Positions 1 to 5,165 are shown, counted from the stretch's first letter. The stretch: 5,404 nucleotides of DNA from Bacteroidota bacterium (GCA_029558435.1 JAKQEZ010000278.1:1-5404), one strand, 5' to 3'. The notes: generated by a model not told the origin, from the sequence alone. Translations and numbers: made by a program.

Positions 1-31
1 TTCCCACGCTCCTAATCAATTTCCTCATCTT

Positions 32-49
32 AAAGAAATTAATTTCTTT
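32..49. repeat. 18-bp perfect palindrome
   Basis: AAAGAAATTAATTTCTTT is its own reverse complement, with 9-nt half-sites and no central spacer. It lies about 100 nt upstream of the first small gene, in an otherwise gene-free AT-rich leader (1-151). Such a site could be an operator for a dimeric regulator or a weak hairpin. No promoter could be identified beside it, so its role is open. AT-rich sequence makes chance palindromes more likely, but 18 exact bases is notable. Confidence 0.5.
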
Positions 50-151
50 GTACGAAAAACAAAATAGTAATAAATAAAAAATAAAACATCATGGAGAACG
101 TAATAGAAAACAATACAATCATCTTCACTAACTATAGTAGATGAACGTAAT

Positions 152-298
152 ATGCCTGAAAAGAAAATTTCAGCCCATTTAAGAAAGTTTAAAAGGATAA
201 AGTATAACTTAGTCCCGAAGATACTTAAACCGAAGGAAAAAAAATACATACTATCAAAAGTAGATTTTAAAGTAGAAATAAAAGAAGCAGAAGAATAA
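152..298 (+). CDS. small basic hypothetical protein (48 aa)
   Basis: This is an open frame of 48 codons beginning MPEKKISAHLRKFK and ending KEAEE. The first half is strongly basic (lysine and arginine clusters) and the tail is acidic. I do not recognise a family. The case for a real gene is contextual: its TAA stop shares one base with the ATG of the next frame (TAATG at 296-300), a typical coupled junction in compact phage operons. No Shine-Dalgarno sequence is visible; the bases before the ATG are AT-rich. There is no signal peptide or membrane segment. The N-terminal basic region could bind nucleic acid, but that is only a guess from composition. Confidence 0.5.
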   Translation: MPEKKISAHLRKFKRIKYNLVPKILKPKEKKYILSKVDFKVEIKEAEE

Positions 299-474
299 TG
301 AAAAAACCACCCAACATTAAAATAAGCCATATACAGGAGGATTTAAACCTAATAAGTAAATATACTCCAATTAATGCTAAAAGAGTGCGTAATTTATACT
401 TTGCAAGGCTTCTCTCAAACGAAATGAATAATTTTATTAATCAAGTAAATCAAATACTAAATGGAACAAGATAA
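298..474 (+). CDS. small hypothetical protein (58 aa)
   Basis: This 58-codon frame starts MKKPPNIKISHIQEDL and ends NQILNGTR. It begins on the last base of the preceding stop codon, and its 3' end overlaps the next gene by 14 nt (461-474). Both junctions suggest translational coupling in a polycistronic unit. The protein is basic, polar and probably helical in its second half (FARLLSNEMNNFINQVNQIL). I see no catalytic motif, membrane helix or recognised domain. An AGGAGG at 335-340 lies inside the gene and encodes part of Gln-Glu-Asp; it is not followed by a start codon at a useful distance. The function is unknown. Confidence 0.5.
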   Translation: MKKPPNIKISHIQEDLNLISKYTPINAKRVRNLYFARLLSNEMNNFINQVNQILNGTR

Positions 475-823
475 ATTTAGGGATATTCCCGGCCCCGATG
501 CTAATGATTTGGAGGAAATAGAAAAATGTGCAAGAGATCCGCTTTATTACTACAACAAATATGTTAGACTACCTGGACACGTTGAGCTTACTCAAGAACA
601 ATACGATGAAAAGCTAAAACAATACAAAAAGGAAGTTACACGCACTAAGGGAGCGAAAAACCTACTCAATAAGGTTGAGAGATTAAAGATTGAAAAAACT
701 CTCGCAAAAGGTCACGTATTGGATGCAGCGCACGATTCAGTTAAAAGGGAACTAAAAGAACAGGAAGAAGCAAAATTAAGCTGGGGAGAAAAACTAAAAA
801 GAAAACTTAAAAACAAAAAATAA
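461..823 (+). CDS. hypothetical phage-type protein, lysine-rich coiled C-terminus (120 aa)
   Basis: The 120-aa product begins MEQDKFRDIPGPDAND. An aromatic segment near residues 24-40 (ARDPLYYYNKYVRLPG) is followed by a long, highly charged, probably helical stretch from about residue 43 to the end, finishing in a basic tail (KLKRKLKNKK). The phrase 'DPLYYYNKYVRLPG' recalls the aromatic 'DP-Y-(F/Y)--NYV' segments near the N-terminus of some terminase-associated phage proteins, but that resemblance is weak and I assign no function. The start at 461 overlaps the previous gene by 14 nt, and the next gene begins 2 nt after the stop, so it sits in the middle of a coupled cluster. No membrane segment or cysteine cluster is present. 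Confidence 0.7.
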   Translation: MEQDKFRDIPGPDANDLEEIEKCARDPLYYYNKYVRLPGHVELTQEQYDEKLKQYKKEVTRTKGAKNLLNKVERLKIEKTLAKGHVLDAAHDSVKRELKEQEEAKLSWGEKLKRKLKNKK

Positions 824-825
824 AG

Positions 826-966
826 ATGAAAGGTCAATCAAAACAAAAGAAAGGTACTCCAAAGGTTATGAAATCAGAAGTACAAAAGCATTTCCATAAA
901 TGCAATCAAGAGGCTTTATTATTAAAGCAATTCAAGCAACAACAAGCAATGCTTGGAAGAATTTAA
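826..966 (+). CDS. small basic, glutamine-rich hypothetical protein (46 aa)
   Basis: This 46-codon frame starts MKGQSKQKKGTPKVM and ends KQQQAMLGRI. It opens two nucleotides after the previous stop, with an A-rich leader (AAATAAAG) before the ATG. The product is strongly basic at the N-terminus and rich in Gln and Lys overall, with one cysteine and two histidines in the middle (HFHKCN), too few for a zinc finger. Its position in the tight cluster is the main support. A strong 8-bp hairpin follows 11 nt after the stop. The function is unknown. Confidence 0.5.
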   Translation: MKGQSKQKKGTPKVMKSEVQKHFHKCNQEALLLKQFKQQQAMLGRI

Positions 967-977
967 AACAAAAATTA

Positions 978-997
978 GTTTGGGGTAACTCCCAAAC
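978..997 (+). other. 8-bp hairpin between the 46-aa gene and the tRNA-like element
   Basis: Bases 978-985 (GTTTGGGG) pair with 990-997 (TCCCAAAC): seven Watson-Crick pairs plus one G-T closing pair around the tetraloop TAAC. The downstream sequence (ATATATCAGG) is not a T-run, so it does not look like a classic intrinsic terminator. It ends four nucleotides before the tRNA-like element and could be a processing or insulating hairpin between the mRNA and that element. Confidence 0.5.
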
Positions 998-1000
998 ATA

Positions 1001-1083
1001 TATCAGGTAGTTTATACAGGTTAAAACGCAGCGTTTTGTCATGATGTTAGCTGAAAAATTGGGTTCGATTCCCGGTACTGATA
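1001..1083 (+). tRNA. tRNA-like element with abnormal anticodon region
   Basis: The D arm is convincing: stem GTTT (1010-1013) with AAAC (1024-1027), loop ATACAGGTTA containing the GG that contacts the T loop, and TA at 1008-1009 in the place of bases 8-9. The T arm is also convincing: stem TTGGG/CCCGG around loop TTCGATT (1059-1075). The acceptor ends pair as TATCAG (1001-1006) with CTGATA (1078-1083), but the seventh pair fails. The middle is odd. One fold pairs CAGC (1029-1032) with GCTG (1050-1053), leaving a normal 5-nt variable loop (AAAAA) but a 17-nt anticodon loop. The other pairs 1031-1035 with 1043-1047, mostly by G-U wobbles, giving a normal loop TTGTCAT with anticodon GTC (Asp) but a 10-11 nt variable region. 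No CCA is encoded. It may be a degenerate or divergent phage tRNA. Confidence 0.45.
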
Positions 1084-1097
1084 CAATACAATACAAT

Positions 1098-1397
1098 ATG
1101 ACACAAGACGAGTTTATATTAAAAGCATACGAAGTTGTAGCTCAAAGTGGGAAAGCAGAAATAAGTATCTTTAGAACACTACGTAGAGTAACAGGTATTC
1201 CAGAAAGAGAATTGAAAAGAGTTGTTGCCGAAAGTAGATTGTTTTTAGATATATGGAACAGAAAAGAAATGGATGCAACAGAAGAAGAGTTATTAAATTT
1301 CCCCGACTATACGTGGGAAAATCTATCGGAAGCAGAAAAACAATGGTACAATGAAAACAATACAATACAAAATCAAAATCTTCGTAATGATGCTTAA
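1098..1397 (+). CDS. hypothetical small phage-like protein (99 aa)
   Basis: The product starts MTQDEFILKAYEVVAQSG. A longer frame reaches back to an ATG at 1041, but its first 19 codons would translate the T arm and acceptor of the tRNA-like element (the 'LGSIPGT' part). The ATG at 1098, preceded by an A-rich ACAAT repeat, is therefore the better start. Residues about 20-50 (ISIFRTLRRVTGIPERELKRVVAES) look like a helix-turn-helix or compact helical bundle. The second half is acidic (MDATEEELLNFPDYTWENLSE) and ends in an asparagine-rich tail. No family is recognised. The stop overlaps an ATGATG that opens a 14-codon mini-frame (1387-1431) leading to the next gene, which may help couple translation. 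Confidence 0.65.
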   Translation: MTQDEFILKAYEVVAQSGKAEISIFRTLRRVTGIPERELKRVVAESRLFLDIWNRKEMDATEEELLNFPDYTWENLSEAEKQWYNENNTIQNQNLRNDA

Positions 1398-1420
1398 AGA
1401 AAGAACAAAAGAAATAATTA

Positions 1421-1426
1421 AAGGAG
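1421..1426 (+). promoter_or_regulatory. Shine-Dalgarno-like ribosome binding site
   Basis: AAGGAG lies 7 nt upstream of the ATG at 1434. It is the only clear Shine-Dalgarno sequence before a gene here; the other starts have A-rich leaders. It supports the 1434 start and sets this gene apart from the cassette genes. Confidence 0.6.
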
Positions 1427-1433
1427 AATAATT

Positions 1434-1772
1434 ATGATACAAGGATTTGAAGAATACACTATTGATGTTACTCCCGAAGAAATTAGGATAGTTAATCTTA
1501 TTGCTAAAAGTATTTCCCTGCGCATAGGGGCGGGAAATGCAATAACAAATAGAGAAATCAGAAAGAAACTTTCTGAAAGAAATGTGGATACTTCTGATGC
1601 TAAAATACGAAAGTACATACAATACATTCGTGTACACAATATGGCTACTAAACTTTGTGCTTCAAAAAAAGGTTATTACATAGCTGAATCTGAAGAAGAT
1701 TGGGTAAAGTACCGTGAATCTTTTAGAGAACGAGTAAGATCAATGCAATTTACATTGGCTTGTATGGGGTAA
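1434..1772 (+). CDS. winged-helix-like phage protein (112 aa)
   Basis: The 112-aa product begins MIQGFEEYTIDVTPEEIRIV. Residues about 14-86 have the pattern of a small winged-helix domain: helix (EEIRIVNLIAKSI), then the segment ITNREIRKKLSE, then a recognition-like helix (DAKIRKYIQYIRVHN), then a wing-like strand ending ASKKGYYIAES. The layout 'EIRKKL...IRKYIQYIR...GYYIA' is familiar from small DNA-binding proteins in phage early regions. This is pattern recognition, not a database hit, and no partner or DNA site is known. A good Shine-Dalgarno sequence supports the start. The TAA stop at 1770-1772 lies inside the R'' box of the first attC-like site, so the gene ends directly on the cassette boundary. 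Confidence 0.75.
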   Translation: MIQGFEEYTIDVTPEEIRIVNLIAKSISLRIGAGNAITNREIRKKLSERNVDTSDAKIRKYIQYIRVHNMATKLCASKKGYYIAESEEDWVKYRESFRERVRSMQFTLACMG

Positions 1773-1900
1773 CGTTCCGATTATTGTCGTCAGGTGGCGA
1801 CAAACACAAAAAAACTATTGATTAATAACTAAACATAAAAGTAATGACAGAATGTTCAGAGAATACACAAAACGCCACTTGCGACAATAATGTGTTAGGC
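1767..1900 (+). other. attC-like site 1
   Basis: R''-like GGGTAAC lies at 1767-1773 and R' GTTAGGC at 1894-1900; the latter fits the GTTRRRY consensus exactly. The arms pair as ATTATTGTCG (1780-1789) with CGACAATAAT (1882-1891), and GTGGCG (1794-1799) with CGCCAC (1873-1878). The loop of about 73 nt (1800-1872) contains the ATG of the methyltransferase frame. The matching left end (GTTACCC) of the cassette that this R'' closes is not found on the + strand between 1 and 1766. The left genes are therefore either the tail of a large cassette starting outside the window, or flanking DNA. Confidence 0.8.
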
Positions 1901-2671
1901 GATGTTTTTTCTAATCCTTATTTGATGCCTTCTGAATATAAAGGAGAATACACAAAGAATGGAGGATTAACTAAATTTCAACCACGCAAATGGACTGAAA
2001 AAGAAATTGAATGGGTAAATATGCTTAAAGAAAAAGGATTTAATACAAAGCAGATTGCAGAATGTATTGATAGAGATGTGACTCAAGTTTCAATTAAAAT
2101 CAAAAGATTGGGGAAAAAATCAATGACTTATAATCAAGGTCATTTTGAAGAAAAGTTTGCTGTAAATTACGATTTTGTAAAGATGATTAAACCAAAAAGT
2201 GTTCTTGATGTTTACGCTGGATTTGCAAGTGTTTATAAAAAACTAAATTGTGATAATGTAATAAGCAACGATAAGAACGAAAAGTCAAATACTGAATATC
2301 ATTTAGAAGCATTAGACTTTGTTTGCAAAATGTATATTGATAAACGAAAATTTGACCTTATAGATTTAGACCCTTTTGGAAGTGCTTATGATTGCTTTGA
2401 TTTGGCTATAAAAATGGCAAAGAAAGGATTAGTAATTACACTTGGGGAATTTGGACACAAAAGATTTAAAAGGCTTGATTTTGTCCGCAGATATTATGGG
2501 ATTGAAACCCTTGAAGATTTTACAACTGATAATTTAGTAAAGCATATTATTAAAATTGGAGAAAGAAACAAAAAAACTCTGACACCTATTTATGTGAAAG
2601 ATTGGAGAAACATAGCAAGGGTTTATTTTAAAATTGAACAACTAAAAATAACAGAACAATGGGAAAAGTAA
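1844..2671 (+). CDS. SAM-dependent methyltransferase with N-terminal helix-turn-helix (Trm1-like DPFG motif)
   Basis: The 275-residue frame has an N-terminal Myb/SANT- or sigma-4-like HTH at residues about 48-91 (RKWTEKEIEW...NTKQIAECIDRDVTQVSIKIKRLG). A class I methyltransferase fold follows: SAM-binding VLDVYAGFAS (120-129) and catalytic-type DLIDLDPFGS (171-180). The DPFG form is characteristic of Trm1-like tRNA guanine methyltransferases, whereas DNA methylases usually carry DPPY. The attached DNA-binding-like HTH makes a nucleic-acid methyltransferase likely but leaves the substrate (DNA or RNA) undecided. The start is uncertain. The ATG at 1844 has an A-rich leader but lies in the attC loop, so residues 1-17 are encoded by the upstream cassette's site. 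An in-frame ATG at 1925 (codon 28) would lie wholly inside cassette A. The gene overlaps the next by 13 nt. Confidence 0.75.
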   Translation: MTECSENTQNATCDNNVLGDVFSNPYLMPSEYKGEYTKNGGLTKFQPRKWTEKEIEWVNMLKEKGFNTKQIAECIDRDVTQVSIKIKRLGKKSMTYNQGHFEEKFAVNYDFVKMIKPKSVLDVYAGFASVYKKLNCDNVISNDKNEKSNTEYHLEALDFVCKMYIDKRKFDLIDLDPFGSAYDCFDLAIKMAKKGLVITLGEFGHKRFKRLDFVRRYYGIETLEDFTTDNLVKHIIKIGERNKKTLTPIYVKDWRNIARVYFKIEQLKITEQWEK

Positions 2672-2820
2672 TTAAATGTAAATTTTGGTGCAACGCAGGA
2701 AACACCGAAGAAGAAGTAGAAATTGAAATTGACGAAACGGAAAATGAAGAAAAACAGATTGAGCAAGAATTTCATAAGTGGTTAGACAACAATGAAGATG
2801 TCGGTTATGAGGTTCTTTAA
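2659..2820 (+). CDS. small acidic protein (53 aa), second gene of cassette A
   Basis: This frame of 53 codons starts MGKVIKCKFWCNAGNTEEEVEIEI and ends NNEDVGYEVL. Its ATG lies inside the end of the methyltransferase gene (13-nt overlap), so the two are probably translated from one message. The product is very acidic after residue 16. Its layout is a short beta-like start with two cysteines (C7, C11), the phrase CNAGNTEEEVEI, then a helix with a conserved-looking WLDNNEDVGYEV end. It resembles small phage proteins of similar build, though I cannot name the family with certainty. It stops 6 nt before the R'' box that closes the cassette. Confidence 0.65.
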   Translation: MGKVIKCKFWCNAGNTEEEVEIEIDETENEEKQIEQEFHKWLDNNEDVGYEVL

Positions 2821-2826
2821 AATATC

Positions 2827-2959
2827 GCCTAACGTATCGGTGCTATACGATGTGGCGGACTTTCAGCACGAAAGTCTAATACAAAGCACCACAGTTTGAA
2901 TTAGTACAAATGTTTAACCGAAGCACGTCAGCCGCCATATTGTATAGCACTTGTTAGCG
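2827..2959 (+). other. attC-like site 2 (closes cassette A)
   Basis: R'' GCCTAAC (2827-2833) and R' GTTAGCG (2953-2959) flank a long imperfect hairpin. GTGCTATAC (2840-2848) through GTGGCGG (to 2858) pairs with 2932-2950 over 19 positions, 17 Watson-Crick and two G-T. The loop is about 73 nt. R'' matches the cassette's own left end (GTTAGGC at 1894-1900), not the R' beside it. The loop and 3' arm share a perfect 30-nt repeat with site 3 (2911-2940 and 3305-3334). Confidence 0.85.
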
Positions 2960-2987
2960 GCTGCCCTTCTTCACAAATCGAAATAAA

Positions 2988-3215
2988 ATGACAGAAGAAC
3001 AAATTAGAGAGCTTGGTTGGAAACTCGTTAAACAATACAACCACGACCAATATCATACTAACCGATACAAATTAGGATGTATGGAAATTGAATTTACTTA
3101 TGAGGGCAAAGAATTACTGACCCACGATGTAACTATTACAGAGTTGAATTGTATGCCAATTTCATTAAACCAAGCGAAACTGTTAACGGAACTTCTCGGA
3201 CACTGGTCTGAATAG
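2988..3215 (+). CDS. hypothetical cassette protein (75 aa), cassette B
   Basis: This is the only gene of the 394-nt cassette B. It begins MTEEQIRELGWKLVKQYNHDQ and ends TELLGHWSE. The pattern is an N-terminal helix, a central beta-like part (YKLGCMEIEFTY...THDVTITEL) and a C-terminal helix (SLNQAKLLTELLGHW). It is polar, with no signal peptide, membrane helix or catalytic motif, and I do not recognise the family. The start is supported by an A-rich leader (AAATCGAAATAAAATG) nearly identical to that of the next cassette. Small one-gene cassettes of unknown function are the usual cargo of integron arrays. Confidence 0.75.
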   Translation: MTEEQIRELGWKLVKQYNHDQYHTNRYKLGCMEIEFTYEGKELLTHDVTITELNCMPISLNQAKLLTELLGHWSE

Positions 3216-3221
3216 GGTTGC

Positions 3222-3353
3222 CGCTAACGGTTCGGGTATTAGCGATGTGGCGGATTTTTAGCACCACAGCCGATACGAAGAACCACAGTTGATTAAAGTA
3301 AAAATGTTTAACCGAAGCACGTCAGCCGCCATATAGCTAATACCTTGTTAGCG
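3222..3353 (+). other. attC-like site 3 (closes cassette B)
   Basis: R'' CGCTAAC (3222-3228) pairs with R' GTTAGCG (3347-3353). This is the only site where the two boxes match, because cassettes B and C share end sequences. The arms 3235-3253 and 3326-3344 pair over 19 positions with one mismatch and one G-T. The loop is about 72 nt and carries the CGAAGCACGT decamer (3313-3322) beside the 3' arm, as in site 2. Confidence 0.85.
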
Positions 3354-3382
3354 GATGCCCTTGCTTCACAAATCAAAATAAA

Positions 3383-3646
3383 ATGAAAATTGCAGGTTGC
3401 ATAATTCAAAAACGTCAGATACTTGACAACACATTAGCCCTTTTTAATGCCAATTACAAGGGTAAGCGAATTTACATATCAAAAGACCACGGGTTTGGCA
3501 AACCAATTTACCCACAGTTGTCAAGATTCTTGATTGATGTAGTTGACATAAAAACAGGAATGTACGATGTGCAAACCTATCAAGATTTTGAGCATATAGA
3601 CGAAGCAATAGAATATGCTTTAAAAGGGGCAATGCTGGTGTCATAG
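3383..3646 (+). CDS. hypothetical cassette protein (87 aa), cassette C
   Basis: This is the sole gene of the 384-nt cassette C. The product begins MKIAGCIIQKRQILDNTLAL and ends ALKGAMLVS. It looks like a small alpha/beta protein: a beta-like start, a basic segment (NYKGKRIYISKDHGFGKP), a strand (FLIDVVDIKTGMYDVQTYQDF) and a final helix (IDEAIEYALKGAML). I recognise no family. The cassette's ends are near-copies of cassette B's ends while the coding cores are unrelated in sequence, so the ends behave as a conserved frame around an exchangeable gene. The gene stops 6 nt before the R'' core, within the shared TAGGGTTGCCGC flank. Confidence 0.75.
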   Translation: MKIAGCIIQKRQILDNTLALFNANYKGKRIYISKDHGFGKPIYPQLSRFLIDVVDIKTGMYDVQTYQDFEHIDEAIEYALKGAMLVS

Positions 3647-3652
3647 GGTTGC

Positions 3653-3737
3653 CGCTAACGGTTTGCGGCTTTGTGTCAGGCTGCGAAGCGTTGGCATTGA
3701 GCGGTGTCGGGCAGCTTGCACAAAACCGCTGTTATGC
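3653..3737 (+). other. attC-like site 4, compact form (closes cassette C)
   Basis: R'' CGCTAAC (3653-3659) and R' GTTATGC (3731-3737) bound an 85-nt site with a 26-nt loop, much shorter and more GC-rich than the neighbouring sites of about 130 nt. The arms 3665-3684 and 3711-3729 pair around GCGG, TTTGTG and GCTGC, with a few mismatches. R'' matches cassette C's left end (GTTAGCGG at 3347), and R' opens cassette D. Confidence 0.8.
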
Positions 3738-3783
3738 TCTCGTTGCCTTCGGGTAGGATTAGAAACAATTTAAAAACAAAAAT

Positions 3784-4068
3784 ATGACTTTATCACCAGA
3801 GGCAGTAGCAGCCTACAAAAAGCTAATGACAGAGCCAAAAGAAAACGGCTTAGACATTCAACCACTTTCGGAAGTGTTTGAGATAACAGAAGATGCAACA
3901 GCTAAACACTTGCTTTATGAGCAGTATTTGACGAAGATAAACAAGACGAAAGACCAATTGCCAAAAGTTTTCTTTTATATCATTATGGATGAAACCTATC
4001 AACAAAAAAAGGCTGCGGATGGTAACTTAGGATATTGTGTCCGTGTGTCGGCAGGCAATGGAGCATAA
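3784..4068 (+). CDS. hypothetical cassette protein (94 aa), cassette D
   Basis: This is the sole gene of cassette D (459 nt). It starts MTLSPEAVAAYKKLMTEPKE and ends GYCVRVSAGNGA. The first two thirds look helical (AVAAYKKLM; TAKHLLYEQYLTKINKTKDQL). A beta-like stretch follows (KVFFYIIMDETYQQKKAADGNLGYCVRVS). I do not recognise the family and see no catalytic signature or membrane segment. The leader is A-rich (AATTTAAAAACAAAAATATG). The TAA stop (4066-4068) is part of the GCATAAC R'' box, so the last codons (Ala-Gly-Asn-Gly-Ala) are encoded by cassette-end sequence and could change if the boundary changed. Confidence 0.7.
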   Translation: MTLSPEAVAAYKKLMTEPKENGLDIQPLSEVFEITEDATAKHLLYEQYLTKINKTKDQLPKVFFYIIMDETYQQKKAADGNLGYCVRVSAGNGA

Positions 4069-4196
4069 CGTTTTCGGGCTTGGCGAAGAAGCGGATTTAA
4101 CAGCACAAAATTATCAAATATGCACTACACTAAATTAAAGGCACAACTGTTCGGATTACCACCGTAGCCCGCTTTTTTGCCAAACCCGTGTTATAT
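4063..4196 (+). other. attC-like site 5 (closes cassette D)
   Basis: R'' GCATAAC (4063-4069) and R' GTTATAT (4190-4196) flank arms 4075-4094 (from CGGGCTTGGC) and 4169-4188 (to CCAAACCCG), which pair with mainly G-T deviations. The loop is about 74 nt. R'' matches the GTTATGC at 3731 that opens cassette D, and R' opens the thyX cassette. Confidence 0.8.
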
Positions 4197-4238
4197 GAAG
4201 GTTGGATTTCACGCACGACACTTTCATCGAAGCACGTA

Positions 4239-4265
4239 AAAGAAAAAAGAAAAAATGAGCGTGGG
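4239..4265. repeat. purine-rich repeat and GAGCGTGGG motif at the left end of cassette E
   Basis: AAAGAAAAAAGAAAAAAT (4239-4256) is followed directly by GAGCGTGGG (4257-4265) and preceded by ATCGAAGCACGT (4226-4237). All three recur at the right end of the same cassette: the purine tract inverted at 5174-5191, GAGCGTGGG direct at 5162-5170, and ATCGAAGCACGT direct at 5206-5217. The 4191-4287 leader holds no gene. Confidence 0.7.
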
Positions 4266-4287
4266 AAACATTTAAATTTAAACAAAA

Positions 4288-4941
4288 ATGAACGTAAAAT
4301 TAGTATCAGTAACAAAATCTTTGATAGAAGAAAAACAACTATCACCTGAAGAATTGATTGTCTATGTTGCTCGTGTAAGCAACCCATCAAATCAACTAAA
4401 CTCCGAAACATCGGATAAACTTATTGCCTATATGGTAAAAAATAAACATTGGTCACCTTTTGAAATGTGCGATATGACTGTGGAAATTGTAACGAGTAGA
4501 GGAATTGCACAACAAATTTTAAGACATCGCTCTTTCTCTTTTCAAGAATTTTCACAGCGTTATGCAGAAGTCACATACTTTGAAGCTGTCCAATTGAGAA
4601 AATCAGGAACTACTAACAGACAAAGTAGTTCAGAGGTTTTTAACCCAATTATTGACGGTAATATTGAAGCATCACGAATTATTGAAAATCACTTAAAAGA
4701 AAGTGAAGATTTATATAAATCATTGCTAAATGCGGGTGTAGCAAAAGAGTGTGCAAGATTTGTTTTGCCAATAACAACTCAAACGAAAATATATATGAAA
4801 GGCAGTATCAGAAGTTGGATACACTATTTGCAGATTCGTTGTGATGGTCATACACAATTAGAACACCAACAAATAGCAATGCAAATTTTGGACTTGTTCA
4901 AGTCTAATTTTCCTAACATTTCAAAAGCTTTAGAACTATGA
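4288..4941 (+). CDS. thyX: FAD-dependent thymidylate synthase ThyX
   Basis: ThyX makes dTMP from dUMP using methylene-tetrahydrofolate, with FAD and NADPH for reduction, in the cytoplasm as a homotetramer. The 217-aa length is normal. The signature RHRX7S is present at residues 79-89 within RHRSFSFQEFSQR. Other family features are H54-SPFE (HWSPFEM), ARFVLP (156-161) and the SIRSWIHYLQIR segment (173-184), whose R175 aligns with the conserved dUMP-binding arginine. The RHRSFSFQEFSQR form is one I associate with phage and Bacteroidota ThyX; that is recall, not a search. The stop overlaps the next start (ATGA), so thyX and the DUF3310 gene form a two-gene operon within cassette E. The leader is A-rich (AAATTTAAACAAAAATG). 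Confidence 0.95.
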   Translation: MNVKLVSVTKSLIEEKQLSPEELIVYVARVSNPSNQLNSETSDKLIAYMVKNKHWSPFEMCDMTVEIVTSRGIAQQILRHRSFSFQEFSQRYAEVTYFEAVQLRKSGTTNRQSSSEVFNPIIDGNIEASRIIENHLKESEDLYKSLLNAGVAKECARFVLPITTQTKIYMKGSIRSWIHYLQIRCDGHTQLEHQQIAMQILDLFKSNFPNISKALEL

Positions 4942-5159
4942 GCGAACAAGTAAATCATCCGCAACACTATGGTGGTGCTGAAAATCCTTATGAAGCGATA
5001 AAAGTAATTGAGGCTTGGGATTTAGGGTTTTGCTTAGGTAATACGGTAAAGTATATTTCAAGAGCTGGTAAAAAGGAGACCGATAAAACAGTTCAAGATT
5101 TAGAAAAAGCAAAATGGTATTTAGAACGTGAAATTCAAAAGCTAAAAACCAAATCTTAA
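4938..5159 (+). CDS. DUF3310 family phage protein (73 aa)
   Basis: The 73-aa product shows the DUF3310 pattern almost throughout: VNHPQHYGG (5-13), then YEAIKVIEAWDLGFCLGN (18-35), then KYISRAGKKE (38-47), then DLEKAKWYLEREI (54-66). This family is found mainly in phages and prophages. Some members are labelled 'nucleotide kinase' in databases, but I see no P-loop and treat the activity as unproven. Its ATG overlaps the thyX stop (ATGA), so the two are co-translated. The pairing with thyX is consistent with a role in phage nucleotide metabolism. The length is full for the family. It ends 2 nt before the hairpin-rich right end of cassette E. Confidence 0.9.
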   Translation: MSEQVNHPQHYGGAENPYEAIKVIEAWDLGFCLGNTVKYISRAGKKETDKTVQDLEKAKWYLEREIQKLKTKS

Positions 5160-5165
5160 TTGAGC

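Noticed and set aside
2..77. Possible C-terminal ends of a gene entering from the left
   Set aside because: Two frames are open from the edge (to 67 and to 77). Neither is distinctive enough to choose.
93..146. 17-codon frame
   Set aside because: Too short, with no coupling to the next gene and no ribosome binding site.
25..330. Minus-strand 101-codon frame
   Set aside because: Antisense to the small coupled + strand genes. Its Phe/Tyr-rich composition is what the reverse of A-rich coding DNA gives.
335..340. AGGAGG as a ribosome binding site
   Set aside because: No start codon follows within a usable distance; it lies within a coding frame.
982..989. GGGGTAAC as another R'' box, identical to that of site 1
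   Set aside because: It is part of a self-contained 8-bp hairpin and no convincing 3' arm or R' box follows. The GTTAGCT at 1046-1052 does not pair with suitable L boxes.
1041..1097. Upstream start for the 99-aa gene
   Set aside because: Those 19 codons translate the anticodon region, T arm and acceptor of the tRNA-like element; ATG 1098 is a better start.
1387..1431. 14-codon mini-frame between two genes
   Set aside because: Probably at most a coupling element; too short to call a gene.
1171..1639. Overlapping minus-strand frames
   Set aside because: They lie opposite two well-supported + strand genes and have low-complexity hydrophobic translations without motifs.
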